From Mycobacterium sp. (GTDB taxonomy: Bacteria; Actinomycetota; Actinomycetes; Mycobacteriales; Mycobacteriaceae), in assembly GCA_023264735.1 (NCBI GenBank), contig JAHFVD010000020.1:45021-109020 (forward strand): a stretch of DNA of 64,000 bases, given 5' to 3'. A program made the translations under genes and the position numbers. Under the pieces are notes generated by a model. That model worked only from the letters and a program-made list of their open reading frames with translations, made no database searches and was not told where the DNA came from. Shown one piece after another: positions 63,136 through 64,000 of this stretch (its first letter is position 1; the number at the start of each line of letters is the position of its first letter).

Positions 63136-63600
63136 GTGGCTGAAGACATTGTGACAACGCTTTCGAAACTGCCGGCGATGCCGGCGATCACGTATCGAGG
63201 CATGGCAGGTCCCAGACCGAACGCATCCTTCACACTCAGTGGGATTTTGCCCACGTCGATGGATCCGCGGGTCGCCAGCGAGAATTTCACCGCCGAGTGG
63301 TTGGCCGCGATCGTGAGTATCACCGGCCGGCTCGTGGCACCGTTTGCGCGGTACCGCGAAGAACAAGAGATCGCCATGCTGCCAGGCACATTGCTCTTGC
63401 TCGCCGGCTCGGTGGACGTGCCGGGCATGCAAGATAGCGTGCTGCTTCTGGCTGAACCAGGCGATGCGCCCGGGTTGCCTGCTGATTCGGCCGCATTGAA
63501 ACAAGCTGTGATTGAACAGATTACAAGTGCGTTAGCCCGCCCGCCCGTGACGGTCAATACGCCGGGTCGGTTCGCATTTCGCCCGCCCCCTTCGGCTTGA
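63136..63600 (+). CDS. Small ART-fold-like protein downstream of the toxin locus
   Basis: 154 residues. The order of motifs is that of an R-S-E ADP-ribosyltransferase: R21 in AITYRGMAG, then GILPTSMDPRVASENF where the usual STS reads PTS (P39-T40-S41), then E76-Q77-E78 in RYREEQEIAMLPGTLLLLAG, a typical ExE strand. No signal peptide or export domain is present. The lost first Ser suggests reduced or altered activity. It could be an orphan toxin tip, a pseudo-enzyme or a second immunity-type factor. GTG 63136 follows GGAAAGG. The family match is by eye. Confidence 0.5.
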   Translation: MAEDIVTTLSKLPAMPAITYRGMAGPRPNASFTLSGILPTSMDPRVASENFTAEWLAAIVSITGRLVAPFARYREEQEIAMLPGTLLLLAGSVDVPGMQDSVLLLAEPGDAPGLPADSAALKQAVIEQITSALARPPVTVNTPGRFAFRPPPSA

Positions 63601-63633
63601 GGGTGCCGCCAAAGCCCAAACCGGCCAACCGGG

Positions 63634-64000
63634 CTAGTTGTCCGGTGGGGCGTGTGGTTCGAAGGGGTTGTACCACCGCCATTGTGCGCGTTCGCCGGTC
63701 GGTCCGGGGCACGGTGGAACATTCGGTGGTGGACGGTTGGGTGGGCGGGCCAGTGATCCCGAGGTGAGTGGGTCGCCGTCGCAGTCGAGGACGGTGAGCT
63801 GGTCGGCGGGACCGGTGATGGTGATCTCGCCGCGGTGATGTGCCCGATGGTGATACGGACACAGCAGCACCAGATTGTGCAGTTCGGTCGGTCCGCCGTC
63901 CTCCCAATGCTGAATGTGGTGGGCGTGCAGGCCGCGGGTGGCGCTGCAGCCGGGCATCGCGCACGTGCTGTCGCGGCGCTCGAGGGCGCGGCGCAGTCGG
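63634..64000 (-). CDS. 13E12/DUF222-type HNH endonuclease-domain protein (C-terminal part)
   Basis: The last 121 residues of a leftward gene whose start is beyond the right edge. The HNH nuclease motif is present: CAMPGCSATRGLHAHHIQHW with the zinc cysteines, then GGPTELHNLVLLCPYHHRAH. This is the conserved end of the mycobacterial 13E12 (DUF222) repeat family, often multicopy and associated with variable regions. Its tail is Pro-rich. It converges on the ART-like gene, leaving 33 bases between stops. Confidence 0.85.
   Translation of the reverse strand, partial: RLRRALERRDSTCAMPGCSATRGLHAHHIQHWEDGGPTELHNLVLLCPYHHRAHHRGEITITGPADQLTVLDCDGDPLTSGSLARPPNRPPPNVPPCPGPTGERAQWRWYNPFEPHAPPDN

Overview
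The window is high-GC actinobacterial DNA, and gene content and order point to a fast-growing mycobacterium (Mycolicibacterium-like). From about 26.3 to 58.7 kb the genes follow the Mycobacterium tuberculosis Rv3278c-Rv3244c neighbourhood: PH-domain protein, GtrA, purK-purE, fadE25, then Lcp1, rmlD-wbbL-manB, fbiAB, whiB2, pmm, manA, alkB-rubAB-tetR, sahH, tmk and mtrAB-lpqB. No organism name, tRNA, rRNA, CRISPR array or insertion sequence could be read from the sequence.

Region 1 (1-26.2 kb) is an accessory exopolysaccharide island of the Wzx/Wzy type. It holds glycosyltransferases, two MOP-family flippases, two O-antigen-polymerase-like membrane proteins, three adjacent Wzz-like chain-length proteins without a tyrosine kinase, several hexapeptide acyltransferases, two adjacent SGNH hydrolases and a DegT aminotransferase. 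Inside it (17.3-24.3 kb) lies a compact module: acyl carrier protein, VOC protein, AMP-forming acyl ligase, SGNH-like protein, a dedicated phosphopantetheinyl transferase, an ACP-like protein without the attachment serine, an AsnB-type amidotransferase and a NadE-like ATP pyrophosphatase. I read it as an ACP-dependent acyl/amide modification pathway for the polysaccharide. The priming polyprenyl-phosphate sugar transferase sits apart, at 32-33.4 kb, beyond purKE-fadE25-birA.

Region 2 (26.3-58.7 kb) is conserved mycobacterial core: purine synthesis, biotin ligation, arabinogalactan linkage and rhamnose/mannose donor synthesis, coenzyme F420 maturation, the WhiB2 septation regulator, alkane hydroxylation with its rubredoxins and TetR regulator, the SAM cycle, and the MtrAB-LpqB signalling system. 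Departures from the M. tuberculosis order include birA on the far side of fadE25, a cation-diffusion transporter, a decayed flavin monooxygenase remnant before alkB, and an M23 lipoprotein between sahH and tmk.

Region 3 (58.7-64 kb) is accessory. Two WXG100 proteins resembling EsxF and EsxE precede an 888-residue protein with the architecture of CpnT. Its C-terminus carries an R-S-E type ADP-ribosyltransferase signature instead of the TNT NAD+-glycohydrolase. A candidate immunity gene and a second, separate ART-like protein follow, then the C-terminal part of a 13E12/DUF222 HNH protein. This ESX-linked polymorphic-toxin locus and the ACP/amidotransferase module of the polysaccharide island are the two most interesting systems here.
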